Shown: positions 51,767-60,594, counted from the first letter of the stretch. The stretch is 64,000 nucleotides of DNA from an uncultured Bacilli bacterium (GCA_934120635.1 CAKOUR010000001.1:62001-126000); one strand, 5' to 3'. Notes: generated from the sequence alone by a model not told the origin. Made by a program: numbers and translations.

Positions 51767-52840
51767 ATGAAAGGAATTGATATTAGTTCTTATCAAGGAA
51801 CCATTAACTTCAAAAAAATCAAAGAATCAGAGTATCAATTTGTTATAATGAGATTAGGTTTTGGAGATAATATCTTCAGTCAAGATGATCAAAAATTACA
51901 ATATAATTTAGAAAAATGTATAGAGTATGGTATTCCATATGCGTTCTATTTTGTAACATACGCTAAAAATCTTAATGGACAAGAATCAGTAGATAGCGAA
52001 ATAGAACATACAAAAAGATTAATTGCTAACACAAATCCATTTTGTATTTTCTATGATATGGAAGTTGATTCTATCAAATATTTAGGGAAAACTACTTTAA
52101 CTAACCAAGCAATAAAATATTGTGATTACTTTAAAAGTAAAGGCTATCAGGTAGGAATTTATGCAAATAAAAATTGGTATACTAATTATTTAAATTATGA
52201 TAAATTAAAAAAACAAAATTATAAAATATGGCTAGCACACTATGGAATAGAAAAACCAAGTTTAGAATGTGATTTATGGCAATATACAGATAAAGGAAAA
52301 GTAGAAGGAATTTATGAAAATACAGTAGATTTAAACATCATGTACAAAAATCTTCTATTAACCACTCCAAATGCATCCACCAATAAACAAATAGAAGAAT
52401 TAGTAGAAGAAGTAATAGAAGGAAAATGGGGAAATGGAGAAGAAAGAAAAAATAAATTAACTAAATCTGGCTATCCCTATGAAGAAATCCAAAAAAAGGT
52501 AAATGAAAAACTAAACTCTAATCTTAGAAAAGAAATAGAATACAAGGTCAAAAAAGGAGATACTCTATCAAAAATTGCCTTATTATATCACATCCCTTTA
52601 GAAAATTTAATAAACTATAATCACATAACAAATCCTAATAAAATTTATATTAATCAAATCATAAAGATTCCTCAAACAAAAAATAATTCTAATCCATCAA
52701 ACTACTATATAATAAAAAAAGGAGATACATTATCTAAAATTGCCAAAGAAAATAATACAACAGTAGAAAATTTAATAAAAATAAATCAAATTCAAAATCC
52801 AAATTTAATTTATGTGGGACAAAAACTAAAAATATCTTAG
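51767..52840 (+). CDS. GH25 lysozyme with CW_7 and two LysM domains
   Basis: 357 residues. The GH25 domain (1-200) starts KGIDISSYQGTINF, with IMRLGFGD, a FYDMEVD acidic pair and DLWQYT, all family marks of N-acetylmuramidases. Residues about 212-250 (EEVIEGKWGNGEERKNKLTK, then GYPYEEIQKKVNE) match the CW_7 wall-binding motif of Cpl-7 phage lysozyme. Two LysM domains (about 257-302 and 312-357) finish the protein. No signal peptide is visible, unlike other wall hydrolases here, so export would need a holin-like, non-classical or lysis route. ATG 51767 is chosen since AAAGGAGAG lies between it and the upstream ATG 51752. Confidence 0.92.
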   Translation: MKGIDISSYQGTINFKKIKESEYQFVIMRLGFGDNIFSQDDQKLQYNLEKCIEYGIPYAFYFVTYAKNLNGQESVDSEIEHTKRLIANTNPFCIFYDMEVDSIKYLGKTTLTNQAIKYCDYFKSKGYQVGIYANKNWYTNYLNYDKLKKQNYKIWLAHYGIEKPSLECDLWQYTDKGKVEGIYENTVDLNIMYKNLLLTTPNASTNKQIEELVEEVIEGKWGNGEERKNKLTKSGYPYEEIQKKVNEKLNSNLRKEIEYKVKKGDTLSKIALLYHIPLENLINYNHITNPNKIYINQIIKIPQTKNNSNPSNYYIIKKGDTLSKIAKENNTTVENLIKINQIQNPNLIYVGQKLKIS

Positions 52841-52862
52841 TAAACAAAGAAGAAATTTGCAC

Positions 52863-52891
52863 TTGACTTATTTGTTACTTTGTAGTAAAAT
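52863..52891 (+). promoter_or_regulatory. Promoter of the 149-residue gene
   Basis: TTGACT, 17-base spacer, TAAAAT, 26 bases before the start codon. Confidence 0.75.
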
Positions 52892-52917
52892 ATAAACCCA
52901 ATCAGGGGGAGTTTATT

Positions 52918-53367
52918 ATGGATAAAGAATTAAAAGGAATAGTAGGAGAAATCATTGCATTAATTATTTTAATGATAATAGCAATTCCTATTTGTGTAAA
53001 AGCAAGTAGTGATTATCAAACTAAAAAAGACAAAATGATTATTGGTAACCATGCTAGTGTTGATATTTCAAATCGAGGAGAAATCAAAAAAGTTACAGTA
53101 AATAGTGATAATAATAAAGATATTTCAGTTTACTTAATTTTAAAAATTAGCAAGTTTGATGATGAATATATTGTATATTTAGATGATCAAATCTTTGATT
53201 TAAAAGATTTAGAATATACAGAAGATAATGATAATTATTATTACAATTTAGGATTATATCCAATAAAAAGAAAAAGAACATTTGATTTTAGAATTACAGT
53301 AAAAGATAAAAGTTATTATAAAGAAACAATTAGTTATAGCTTTTATACGAAAGGATTGTTTGAGTGA
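52918..53367 (+). CDS. Hypothetical membrane-anchored protein, 149 residues
   Basis: A short N-terminus and one transmembrane helix (about 9-28, GEIIALIILMIIAIPICV) precede an outside domain rich in beta strands (KVTVNSDNNKDISVYLILKI, YIVYLDDQIFDL, YYYNLGLYPI, FDFRITVKDKSYY). No signature I recognise. AGGGGGAG precedes the ATG. The following GTG-started gene overlaps its last codon, so the two are translationally coupled. Confidence 0.68.
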   Translation: MDKELKGIVGEIIALIILMIIAIPICVKASSDYQTKKDKMIIGNHASVDISNRGEIKKVTVNSDNNKDISVYLILKISKFDDEYIVYLDDQIFDLKDLEYTEDNDNYYYNLGLYPIKRKRTFDFRITVKDKSYYKETISYSFYTKGLFE

Positions 53368-53597
53368 AAGAAGATTATACAAAATATCTATCTTATGATA
53401 ATGGAAATGGTATATTGATTAGTTCATATGATAAATTAATATTAGATCGTTACAAAATTCCTTACAAAGATTTAAAATCATTAACAGATTTAATATTAAG
53501 AGTAGAAAAATACTTAGAAGAATATGATGATGAAGAGTTAGAAAATGTATTAGAACATTTAAGTGAAGTACATTATTATCATGAAACAAATAAATAA
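53364..53597 (+). CDS. Small hypothetical protein, 77 residues
   Basis: Not recognised. Starts at GTG 53364 overlapping the stop of the upstream gene. The sequence has YLSYDNGNGILISSYDKLILDRYKIPY, then an acidic helical C-terminal half (KYLEEYDDEELENVLEHLSEVHYYHE). It is cytosolic by composition. The short protein, the tight coupling and the acidic helix are compatible with a partner or regulator of the upstream membrane protein, as an inference only. Confidence 0.6.
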   Translation: MKEDYTKYLSYDNGNGILISSYDKLILDRYKIPYKDLKSLTDLILRVEKYLEEYDDEELENVLEHLSEVHYYHETNK

Positions 53598-53633
53598 AGA
53601 AGAAACTATTTTAATTTTTAGTTTCTTCTTTTT
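53596..53633. terminator. Bidirectional terminator between convergent genes
   Basis: AAAGAAGAAACTA / TAGTTTCTTCTTT perfect 13-bp stem, with A and T tracts both sides; serves the 77-residue gene and rnjA. Confidence 0.9.
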
Positions 53634-55296
53634 CATTAATATTCATAATAATAGGTAAAATAATGGGAACTCTACCAGTTTTATCAGCAAGGAAAGGCAT
53701 AAGACCATTAATAAGTTCAGATTTAATATCAGCATAATTAACGTTTTTAGTCTTTAATTTTTTTTCTATAATTATACCTGCATTTTTTTCAATTTGCTTA
53801 ATTAACATTTCATTTTCATTAACTAGAATATATCCTCTAGTAGTAATCATGGGTTTAGCTAATAATTTTTTATTTGCCAAATCAATATTAGCAATAATGA
53901 CAAGAATTCCATTAGAAGACATTAACTTACGATCTTTAATGACTAGGTTTCCAACATCCCCAATTCTAGAACCATCAACATAAATATCATCAGCAGGAAC
54001 ATGACCTTCTTTATAAACTTTATCTTTGGTAATATTAATAACATCACCGTTATTTAAAATAAAAGTATTTTCTTTTGGAATATCACAAGTAGTAGCTAAA
54101 TCGCAATGAGTCTTTAACATACGATATTCTCCATGATAAGGAGCAAAATATTCTGGTTTAAACAAACGAATCATTAATTTTAATTCGTTTTGACAGCCAT
54201 GTCCAGACGAATGAATTTCTGTAGTTCCATTTGTATAAACTTTAACTCCCTTTAAATAAAGTTTGTTAATTGTTTTGGCAACACTAGCAGCATTTCCAGG
54301 AATAGGAGAGGAAGAGAAAATAACAATATCATTAGGTGTTAATTTAATTTGTTTATGACTTCCGTTAGCAATTCTAGATAAAGCTGCTAAAGGCTCTCCT
54401 TGACTTCCTGTACAAAGTAAGCATACTTGAGAAGGTTTTAAACGATTAGCTTCTTCCGGAGTAATAATAATTTTTCTATCTTTGATATAACCACATTTAA
54501 TTGCAATATCAATAGAAGTATCCATACTTCTTCCAAATAAAGCAACCTTTCTTTTATTCTGACGACAAATCTCAATAATATGTTTAAGACGATAAATATT
54601 AGAAGCAAAAGTTGCTAAAATAATTCTATTTTCTTTTTCATTAGAAAAAATTTCTCTTAAGTTTTCATCAACAACAGATTCACTTAATGATGTTCCAGGA
54701 ATTGTAGCGTTAGTAGAATCACTCATTAATAATCGAACTCCAGTTTCACCAATTCTAGCCATTTTATGAATATTGGACATAGGACCAATAGGGGTCAAGT
54801 CTATTTTAAAATCTCCGGTCATTACAATTGTACCATTTGGGGTATGAATCGCAATTCCATGAGAATCAGGTATTGAGTGAGTAGTTCTAAAAAATTCTAT
54901 ATTAAAGTATTTTGTTTTAATTTTAGTATTTTCATTATAAATAATTAAGTTTTTATATTTAATATTTTTTTCTTCTAATTTTTTATCAATTAAAGCCTTA
55001 GCTTGAGCAGGGGCATAAATTTTTGGAATATTAACACTTTGCAATAAAAAAGGAATACTTCCAATATGGTCTTCATGACCATGCGTAATAAGTAGTGCTT
55101 TAATTTTATTTTCGTTTAATTTTAAATAAGTATAATCTGGAATAACATAATCAATTCCAAGTAAATCATCTTCTGGAAACATAACTCCAGAATCAACAAT
55201 TATAATTTCATCTTTATTTTGTACACAGTACATATTTTTCCCAACTTCGCCTAGTCCACCTAGGGCAAAAACTTTGGTAATATTTTCTTCTTTCAT
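53611..55296 (-). CDS. rnjA: Ribonuclease J
   Basis: 561 residues. The MBL-fold HGHEDHIGS at 72-79, TGDFKIDLTP, the beta-CASP GSQGEPLAAL and the late SGHGCQNEL/APYHGEYRM motifs are complete, and the C-terminal domain is of normal length. RNase J is a 5'-exonuclease and endonuclease for mRNA turnover and rRNA maturation in Firmicutes. The ATG has GGAAG upstream. It reads away from a divergent promoter shared with the next gene; the -35 boxes of the two form a palindrome. Confidence 0.95.
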   Translation of the reverse strand: MKEENITKVFALGGLGEVGKNMYCVQNKDEIIIVDSGVMFPEDDLLGIDYVIPDYTYLKLNENKIKALLITHGHEDHIGSIPFLLQSVNIPKIYAPAQAKALIDKKLEEKNIKYKNLIIYNENTKIKTKYFNIEFFRTTHSIPDSHGIAIHTPNGTIVMTGDFKIDLTPIGPMSNIHKMARIGETGVRLLMSDSTNATIPGTSLSESVVDENLREIFSNEKENRIILATFASNIYRLKHIIEICRQNKRKVALFGRSMDTSIDIAIKCGYIKDRKIIITPEEANRLKPSQVCLLCTGSQGEPLAALSRIANGSHKQIKLTPNDIVIFSSSPIPGNAASVAKTINKLYLKGVKVYTNGTTEIHSSGHGCQNELKLMIRLFKPEYFAPYHGEYRMLKTHCDLATTCDIPKENTFILNNGDVINITKDKVYKEGHVPADDIYVDGSRIGDVGNLVIKDRKLMSSNGILVIIANIDLANKKLLAKPMITTRGYILVNENEMLIKQIEKNAGIIIEKKLKTKNVNYADIKSELINGLMPFLADKTGRVPIILPIIMNINEKEETKN

Positions 55297-55381
55297 TTTA
55301 CTTCCTTTCTTTATATTTTAAAACCGTTCACAAAATAAAATAATATAAAATTTAATAAAAGTCTTCTCACCAATATTTAGA

Positions 55382-55410
55382 ATTATACTATAATTTATAT
55401 TTTTTTTCAA
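55382..55410 (-). promoter_or_regulatory. Promoter of rnjA
   Basis: On the minus strand: TTGAAA (55410-55405), 17-base spacer, TATAAT (55387-55382). Confidence 0.75.
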
Positions 55411-55424
55411 GTAGCTACTTGAAA
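55405..55424. promoter_or_regulatory. 20-bp perfect palindrome joining two divergent -35 boxes
   Basis: TTTCAAGTAGCTACTTGAAA is a perfect palindrome. Its two ends are the TTGAAA -35 hexamers of rnjA (minus) and of the tail-anchored protein gene (plus). Only one RNA polymerase could bind at a time. Confidence 0.85.
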
Positions 55425-55447
55425 TTTATATTCTTCTATATTATAAT
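55419..55447 (+). promoter_or_regulatory. Promoter of the tail-anchored protein gene
   Basis: TTGAAA, 17-base spacer, TATAAT. Confidence 0.8.
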
Positions 55448-55475
55448 TGGAATATAGTAGAAAGAGGTGTTCAAT

Positions 55476-56630
55476 ATGAAACTAGAAGGAGCAAACGCTT
55501 TTAGCGAAAACAATTTATTTACCATTTATACTGTAAATAGTATGACTAGTGGGGAATATGCGGTTGTAATGCCTAAAGAAGTAATGGGTACGGTAAATAT
55601 GTTAATTGATTTCCATCAAAAAAGTTTTTTTGATAACTTAATATCAGGAAGTAAAACTAAAGATGATTTAATGAAAGTATTAGAAGGAGAATATAATTTT
55701 ATTAAAAATACTTATGCAAACTTTATGCTAGTGTTACCAATGTTTGATGAGAATAGCTATATCAGTATTGTTAATTCTAAAGACAAACAAAAAATGTTTG
55801 ATGAAGTAAAAAAAATAGGAGCAATTACTAGTGAAGTATATAAAAAAGTAACAGAAAGTGGATTTAATGCTCAAAACATTGATCAAAAGATAATTGTTTT
55901 AGAAAAAACAAGCGAAGACACTTCTTTTGTAGAATGGTTAAAAGAACAAATGCCTAACTTTGTAGAAGGATTAAAGTATCAAGAAGAAAAGAAAGAAGAA
56001 ATAAATCCATTTATGGGAGTAAATCCTTTTGGCCCAACACCAGCAGAAAATCAACAAACAACTGTATCACCAACAAGTGGAAATAGTATTTTTGATACTC
56101 CAGTAACTCCTCAGCCAGCAGTACAAACAGAGCCAGTAGTAACTCCAACAGTAGAAGCAACACCAAATAATGATATTTTTGGAACAAGTGCTCCACAAAC
56201 ATCATCACCAGTGCAACAACCATCTAACGAAACTCCGGTAGAAAATACAAACTCTATTTTTGAAAATCCTACTCCAACACAAACAACAGTAGAGCCAACT
56301 CAACAAGTTCAAAGTACTATGCCAAATATTGGTTTTTCTACGCCTGTAGAGAATGTTACAACTAAAGTAGCAGACCCACAGCCAATAAATACAGTAGATT
56401 TAGAAGGAACAACTGCATTTAGACCAATTCCTGGAGATACAACGCAAATTCAAAATCCTAATCCAACAACAGCAACACCAGTAGAGGCAAAGAGTATTGA
56501 AGAGGTACAAGAAGAACATAAATCTAGTAAAGGAATTGCTAATTTATTAATATTACTTGTCATCTTAGTAGGCGTAACTTTAGCCAGTATTGAATTAGGA
56601 AAATTTTTATATAATGTTTACGGAAAATAG
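55476..56630 (+). CDS. Tail-anchored protein with disordered Pro/Thr/Gln-rich region and repeated NxIF motifs
   Basis: 384 residues. The N-terminal domain (about 1-165) is soluble and mixed alpha/beta (LEGANAFSENNLFTIYTVNS, MLVLPMFDENSYISIV). A long disordered region follows, rich in Pro, Thr, Gln and Glu, with repeated motifs NSIFDTP, NDIFGTS, NSIFENP and NPFGPTP. Near its end is DLEGTTAFRPIPGDTTQ, then a single transmembrane helix (about 357-377) and a short end. So most of it is probably cytosolic. No known family. ATG 55476 follows AGAGGTG; the GTG nine bases earlier is part of that site. Confidence 0.7.
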   Translation: MKLEGANAFSENNLFTIYTVNSMTSGEYAVVMPKEVMGTVNMLIDFHQKSFFDNLISGSKTKDDLMKVLEGEYNFIKNTYANFMLVLPMFDENSYISIVNSKDKQKMFDEVKKIGAITSEVYKKVTESGFNAQNIDQKIIVLEKTSEDTSFVEWLKEQMPNFVEGLKYQEEKKEEINPFMGVNPFGPTPAENQQTTVSPTSGNSIFDTPVTPQPAVQTEPVVTPTVEATPNNDIFGTSAPQTSSPVQQPSNETPVENTNSIFENPTPTQTTVEPTQQVQSTMPNIGFSTPVENVTTKVADPQPINTVDLEGTTAFRPIPGDTTQIQNPNPTTATPVEAKSIEEVQEEHKSSKGIANLLILLVILVGVTLASIELGKFLYNVYGK

Positions 56631-56650
56631 AAAAATCTATTTTCTTTTTA
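56623..56650 (+). terminator. Terminator of the tail-anchored protein gene
   Basis: GAAAATAG / CTATTTTC stem with an A-rich loop, then TTTTTA. Confidence 0.8.
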
Positions 56651-56695
56651 TTAACTTCAAGATAATTTTTATGTGAAAAAAAGTGAAAAAATATA

Positions 56696-56724
56696 TTGCA
56701 TTTTTATTTTATTTTTGATATACT
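56696..56724 (+). promoter_or_regulatory. Promoter of SipW/TasA-like paralogue 2
   Basis: TTGCAT, 17-base spacer, TATACT with TG at the extended position (TGATATACT). Same layout as at 7881-7909. Confidence 0.75.
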
Positions 56725-56751
56725 CGTTATAGTAAGGAGGAAAGATAAAAG

Positions 56752-57876
56752 ATGAAAGAACAAAAAAATAATGGAAGGGGAATATTTTACGGTGTAATTG
56801 GTGTTGCAACTTTAGTTGTTGCTATCATTGGTGCAACATTTGCATACTTTACTGCAACTGCTACAAATTCCACAAATATCACTGGTAACATGGCTACTGT
56901 TAGTTTTGGACTAGATGTTCGTAAAGTAACAAAAGCTGATGAGACTAAGGGTGGTATGATACCAATGTCAAATACAATGGTAGAAGCTGCAATAAATGGA
57001 ACAACTCCTGATACGCCAAAGAAAGATACAGATAGCGCGCAACAAATTTGTGTAGATGATAACGGAAACGCCGTTTGTCAAATATACAAAATTGCTGTTA
57101 GTAATAATGGTACTGCTGGTATGTTCCTAGATGGATATGTTTCATTAACTGGTGGTTCTAATGCAACAGCTAGTAAAATACCAGAAGATACTACAGCAGA
57201 TATGTGGACAAAACTTCAAGAAGCAGATACTAAAACAACTATGCGTTGGGCTCAAGTTTTCTGTACTGGTACTGATAATCAATTAACAAGTTGTACAACT
57301 AAAGGAAAATCAACAACTAGAGCAACTGGAGATAAAGGAATCTCTACTGATTGGGATGTTCTTGGAATGAATACAGCTACTGATGCAGCAAATACAGGTT
57401 CTATTGGATTTGCAAGATCACAAATTAAAACATCTGGAATTACAGCTGATGGAACTATTTCTGGTAATACATATCCTATCGTTAATACAAACTTTATTAG
57501 AATTAGTGATCATAAGTCAGTAGCAACTGGTGATGATGCTTCTACAGATAGATATACAAGAACTGATGATATGACATCTGCATTAGTATTTAACCAAAGA
57601 ATTGACCCTAAAGGAACTGGTACTCCAGTAGATGCAACTGCAGCTAATAGTGATAGTACAATGACATATACAGATAGTCAAGTATATTATATTGTTGTAT
57701 GGTTAGCTGAAACTGGTAAAAACCAAACAGCTGGTAACGCTGATGTAACTACAGGTGCTGCTGATGGAACTGGTTTAAGTTTCTTTAAAGGAACTGTTGC
57801 ATTTAGTTCTGCACAAGGTAGTGAGGTTACTGCTACATTCTCTGGATACACTGCTGTTAAATCAGATAAGGCTTAA
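56752..57876 (+). CDS. SipW-dependent/TasA-camelysin-like secreted protein, paralogue 2
   Basis: 374 residues, the largest of the three. The signal region is VVAIIGATFAYFTATATN. Shared blocks: GGMIPMSNTMVEAAI, ICVDDNGNAVCQIYKI, MFLDGYVSLTGG, TTMRWAQVFCTG, MTSALVFNQ, VYYIVVWLAETGKNQTAG and SSAQGSEVTATF. The last three blocks are almost identical to paralogue 1 at 7935, so these two are close relatives. The mature part is Thr/Asp/Ala-rich, beta-like. Role as a fibre or matrix protein is inferred from TasA-like features. GGAGG is 10 bases before ATG. It has a terminator and is followed by paralogue 3. Confidence 0.72.
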   Translation: MKEQKNNGRGIFYGVIGVATLVVAIIGATFAYFTATATNSTNITGNMATVSFGLDVRKVTKADETKGGMIPMSNTMVEAAINGTTPDTPKKDTDSAQQICVDDNGNAVCQIYKIAVSNNGTAGMFLDGYVSLTGGSNATASKIPEDTTADMWTKLQEADTKTTMRWAQVFCTGTDNQLTSCTTKGKSTTRATGDKGISTDWDVLGMNTATDAANTGSIGFARSQIKTSGITADGTISGNTYPIVNTNFIRISDHKSVATGDDASTDRYTRTDDMTSALVFNQRIDPKGTGTPVDATAANSDSTMTYTDSQVYYIVVWLAETGKNQTAGNADVTTGAADGTGLSFFKGTVAFSSAQGSEVTATFSGYTAVKSDKA

Positions 57877-57896
57877 TTCAGAATATATAAAATTAG

Positions 57897-57924
57897 AAGC
57901 AATAGTAATATTGCTTTTTTTTTT
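57897..57924 (+). terminator. Terminator between SipW/TasA-like paralogues 2 and 3
   Basis: AAGCAATA / TATTGCTT stem with loop GTAA and nine to ten T. Confidence 0.85.
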
Positions 57925-57930
57925 GCAATT

Positions 57931-57939
57931 TGGTAAAAT
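57931..57939 (+). promoter_or_regulatory. Extended -10 of paralogue 3
   Basis: TGGTAAAAT, 27 bases before the TTG start; -35 unclear. Confidence 0.45.
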
Positions 57940-57966
57940 ATTTATAGAGAATAAGGGTGATATATT

Positions 57967-58677
57967 TTGAAAAAGATAGATAAAAAAATGGTATATTTTC
58001 TTGTAGGTTGTCTTTTATTAGTAATGTTAGTAGTAGGAGCAACATATGCTTATTTTACAGCAAAAGCTAGTAATGATAATACAGTAAAAGGAGATGCTGC
58101 AACAGTTAGTTTTGGACTTAGTGTAGATAAGGTGACAACAGTAGATATGGCCTATGGACTTGTTCCTATGAAGAATAACCAAGCTCCTAAAGCAGCAATT
58201 AATAAATGTCATGATGATAATAATAATGCAGGATGCCAATTGTATAAAATAACTATAACAGCAGATAGTGATACAGTTATGTTTTTAGATGGATATGTAT
58301 TTATGACACCAAAGGACGAAAGATTAGAAACAAGAATTGCTAATGTTTATACAGATGATAAAGAAAACTTTTATACTAAATTTACTCCAGAAGATTTTAC
58401 AAAGGAAGATTTTAATGAGAGTAATTATATTAAAACAGGAGTTCGTGTTACGGATAAAGAAACATCTCCCAAAAGAACAGAGGATTATAATTGTTTAGTA
58501 ATATCTGATGAAAAAATAGGTGGAGATGTAGGAAGAACCAAAGAATTTTATATTATGGTTTGGGTATATGACAATGGAGAAGCACAAGATTACTTACAAG
58601 GTATGCAACTTGCTTATAAAGGGGAAGTTACGTTTGTAACAGCAGAAGGAAATGAAATTAGTGCAACATTTGATTAA
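57967..58677 (+). CDS. SipW-dependent/TasA-camelysin-like secreted protein, paralogue 3
   Basis: 236 residues, shorter than its relatives. Signal region LVVGATYAYFTAKASN. It keeps KATVSFGL-type strand, GLVPMKN, KCHDDNNNAGCQLYKI, MFLDGYVFM, and at the end YIMVWVYDNGEAQ and GEVTFVTAEGNEISATF, but lacks the long Thr-rich middle of the other two. TTG at 57967 is the start, with AAGGGTGA at good distance. It is close to paralogue 2 but separated by a strong terminator. Possibly a minor or capping subunit beside the larger ones, by analogy with TasA-TapA; not shown by sequence. Confidence 0.7.
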   Translation: MKKIDKKMVYFLVGCLLLVMLVVGATYAYFTAKASNDNTVKGDAATVSFGLSVDKVTTVDMAYGLVPMKNNQAPKAAINKCHDDNNNAGCQLYKITITADSDTVMFLDGYVFMTPKDERLETRIANVYTDDKENFYTKFTPEDFTKEDFNESNYIKTGVRVTDKETSPKRTEDYNCLVISDEKIGGDVGRTKEFYIMVWVYDNGEAQDYLQGMQLAYKGEVTFVTAEGNEISATFD

Positions 58678-58723
58678 AGTAATTAAGAATAGTCAAATAA
58701 AAAAATAAAGGAGAAGATTTTTA

Positions 58724-59650
58724 ATGAAAAAATTCATTGGACATATTATAGAAAATAAAATATTAGAAAGTACTATTTCTAACCTTCATCATTCAGCAGA
58801 AATTAACAATAACTCAATTGATGATGGTACCTTAAAAATGGATATCGCTACGCAAAAACAAATCAAAAAAATAGTAATATTTTTAGCAATTATATTTACC
58901 ATTTTTTATGTTCTATCTTTTTTTATTATGGATGGAATAATCTCTTTTTGTGTAATTAGTTTACTTTATTTATCACTACTATTTCTATCATTATACTTGA
59001 TAAACAAAACATATTCTGAATTAAAAATTATTGAAAACAAAATATATAAATCTAATTTTTTGAAAAAAGAGAAATTTATTTGTAATTTAGATGATATTGC
59101 AACTTATTGTGAATTGGGAAATGGCGAAATTGAAATTATGGATAAAAATAATAAGGTTCTCTTTGTAGTACCAATTTACTGGAATAGTGACAAATTTTGT
59201 GAATTTTTAGAAAAAACATCAGTTAAAGTAACAATTTCAAGAGGAATTGATTCCTTAGCATATATATCATTATTATTTGCATTTTCATGTTCATATCTTC
59301 CATTTTTGCAAACAAACTCAATAACGGATATATTTTTAAGCATCGTCATTATACTATTTTTTCTATTATGGGGAATAAATGAAAAAATAAAATATATTTA
59401 TGTAACAACTAGTTTAATTACAGTCAAAACAATTTTTGGTACAAAAACATATAAATATTCAGATTTTAACAAAATAATTTATAGAAGGAACAGCAAAGAT
59501 GCAATTTTTATTATATGGAAAATAAAAGCTTATAACAACAAAAAACTAGTTTTTTCATACAGCCATATTAGTAATTTAGCATTTGAAAAAATGCTAAAAT
59601 ATTTTTCAAAAAATGATATTGAATTAATAGAAAAAAAGAGATTTCTATAA
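58724..59650 (+). CDS. Hypothetical membrane protein, 308 residues
   Basis: Not recognised. Four hydrophobic helices in two pairs (about 48-70 and 74-94; about 180-196 and 205-222), each pair followed by a soluble beta-rich segment: KFICNLDDIATYCELGNGEI and KIKYIYVTTSLITVKTIFG to KIIYRRNSKDAIF. The internal symmetry suggests duplication of a two-helix plus PH-like unit, as in YdbS/PH-domain membrane proteins, though the match is weak. AAAGGAG precedes the ATG. It converges on the radical SAM gene. Confidence 0.6.
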   Translation: MKKFIGHIIENKILESTISNLHHSAEINNNSIDDGTLKMDIATQKQIKKIVIFLAIIFTIFYVLSFFIMDGIISFCVISLLYLSLLFLSLYLINKTYSELKIIENKIYKSNFLKKEKFICNLDDIATYCELGNGEIEIMDKNNKVLFVVPIYWNSDKFCEFLEKTSVKVTISRGIDSLAYISLLFAFSCSYLPFLQTNSITDIFLSIVIILFFLLWGINEKIKYIYVTTSLITVKTIFGTKTYKYSDFNKIIYRRNSKDAIFIIWKIKAYNNKKLVFSYSHISNLAFEKMLKYFSKNDIELIEKKRFL

Positions 59651-59684
59651 GGTAAATGTTAATATTCTTATAACATTTTACCTT
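59649..59684. terminator. Hairpin between convergent genes
   Basis: AAGGTAAATGTTA / TAACATTTTACCTT stem with one bulge, overlapping the ends of both genes; no T tract. Confidence 0.6.
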
Positions 59685-60594
59685 GATAAGTATCTCTTTT
59701 TTTCATCTCTTTATCAATATCATTTAATACACAAAATTTCTTGATTAGCCAAGTTGGTTCAATTAAATTTTTAGGATCAGGATCAGAAGTAATTCGATGA
59801 ATAACGATCTCAGGTCTTAAATACTCTAATTGACTAATGACAATATCAATATATTCTTCTTTAGATAATACTTTAAATTTCTTCTCCTGATATAAGTTTT
59901 CTAAAGGAGTATCTTTTACAATATTAAGCATATGAATTTTAATACCATTAATGTCAAGATGATTTAAGTATTTTACAGTTTCTATCATCATTTCTTTAGT
60001 TTCATAAGGAAGCCCATTAATAATATGAACAACAACTTCTATATTTCTTTTTCTTAATTTTTTTACCATTTCTTCAAATTGATTTAAACTATGACAACGA
60101 TTAATTAATTTAGCTGTATCTTCATGAATTGTCTGAAGACCAAGCTCAACAGTTACATCAGTATTTTTATTCAATTCTTCCAAATAATCTAAAACTTCAT
60201 CCTCAATAGCATCAGGTCTTGTCGCAATAGCAATTCCAATTACATTATCTTTTTTTAAGACACTTTCATATTTTTCTTTTAAAACAGAAAGTGGAGCATA
60301 AGTATTCGTATGTGCCTGAAAATAAGCAATATATTTCCCACTAGGCCATTTCTTAGAAAGTGTTTCCTTTATTTCATCAAACTGCTCACTTAAACTTTTA
60401 GTAATATCTCCTCCAAAATCTCCACTCCCTGACTTAGAACAATAAATACATCCTCCATAGCCAACTTTTCCATCAATATTAGGACAAGTAAATCCAGCAT
60501 TTAAACTAACCTTAATCACTTTACAATGATATTTTTCTTTATAATGATAATTCAAAGTATGATATCTTTTATTATCTAACGAATATTGAAACAT
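59668..60594 (-). CDS. Radical SAM protein, TIGR01212/YhcC family
   Basis: 308 residues. The cluster motif is CPNIDGKVGYGGCIYC (Cx7-10GGCxYC-like spacing of the family) near residue 35, followed by the SAM-binding FQAHTNTYAPL, IATRPDAI and ELGLQTIHEDT. It belongs to the YhcC-like radical SAM proteins of unknown substrate, which often sit near tRNA or metabolic genes. ATG 60594 has ACAGGTGAT upstream at 6 bases; GTG 60603 and ATG 60600 lie in that site. Single minus-strand gene. Confidence 0.9.
   Translation of the reverse strand: MFQYSLDNKRYHTLNYHYKEKYHCKVIKVSLNAGFTCPNIDGKVGYGGCIYCSKSGSGDFGGDITKSLSEQFDEIKETLSKKWPSGKYIAYFQAHTNTYAPLSVLKEKYESVLKKDNVIGIAIATRPDAIEDEVLDYLEELNKNTDVTVELGLQTIHEDTAKLINRCHSLNQFEEMVKKLRKRNIEVVVHIINGLPYETKEMMIETVKYLNHLDINGIKIHMLNIVKDTPLENLYQEKKFKVLSKEEYIDIVISQLEYLRPEIVIHRITSDPDPKNLIEPTWLIKKFCVLNDIDKEMKKRDTYQGKML

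Noticed and set aside
51586..52840. Prophage inserted at the tRNA-Lys gene
   Set aside because: The lysozyme is phage-like, but no integrase, holin or structural gene and no tRNA-end repeat is seen nearby.
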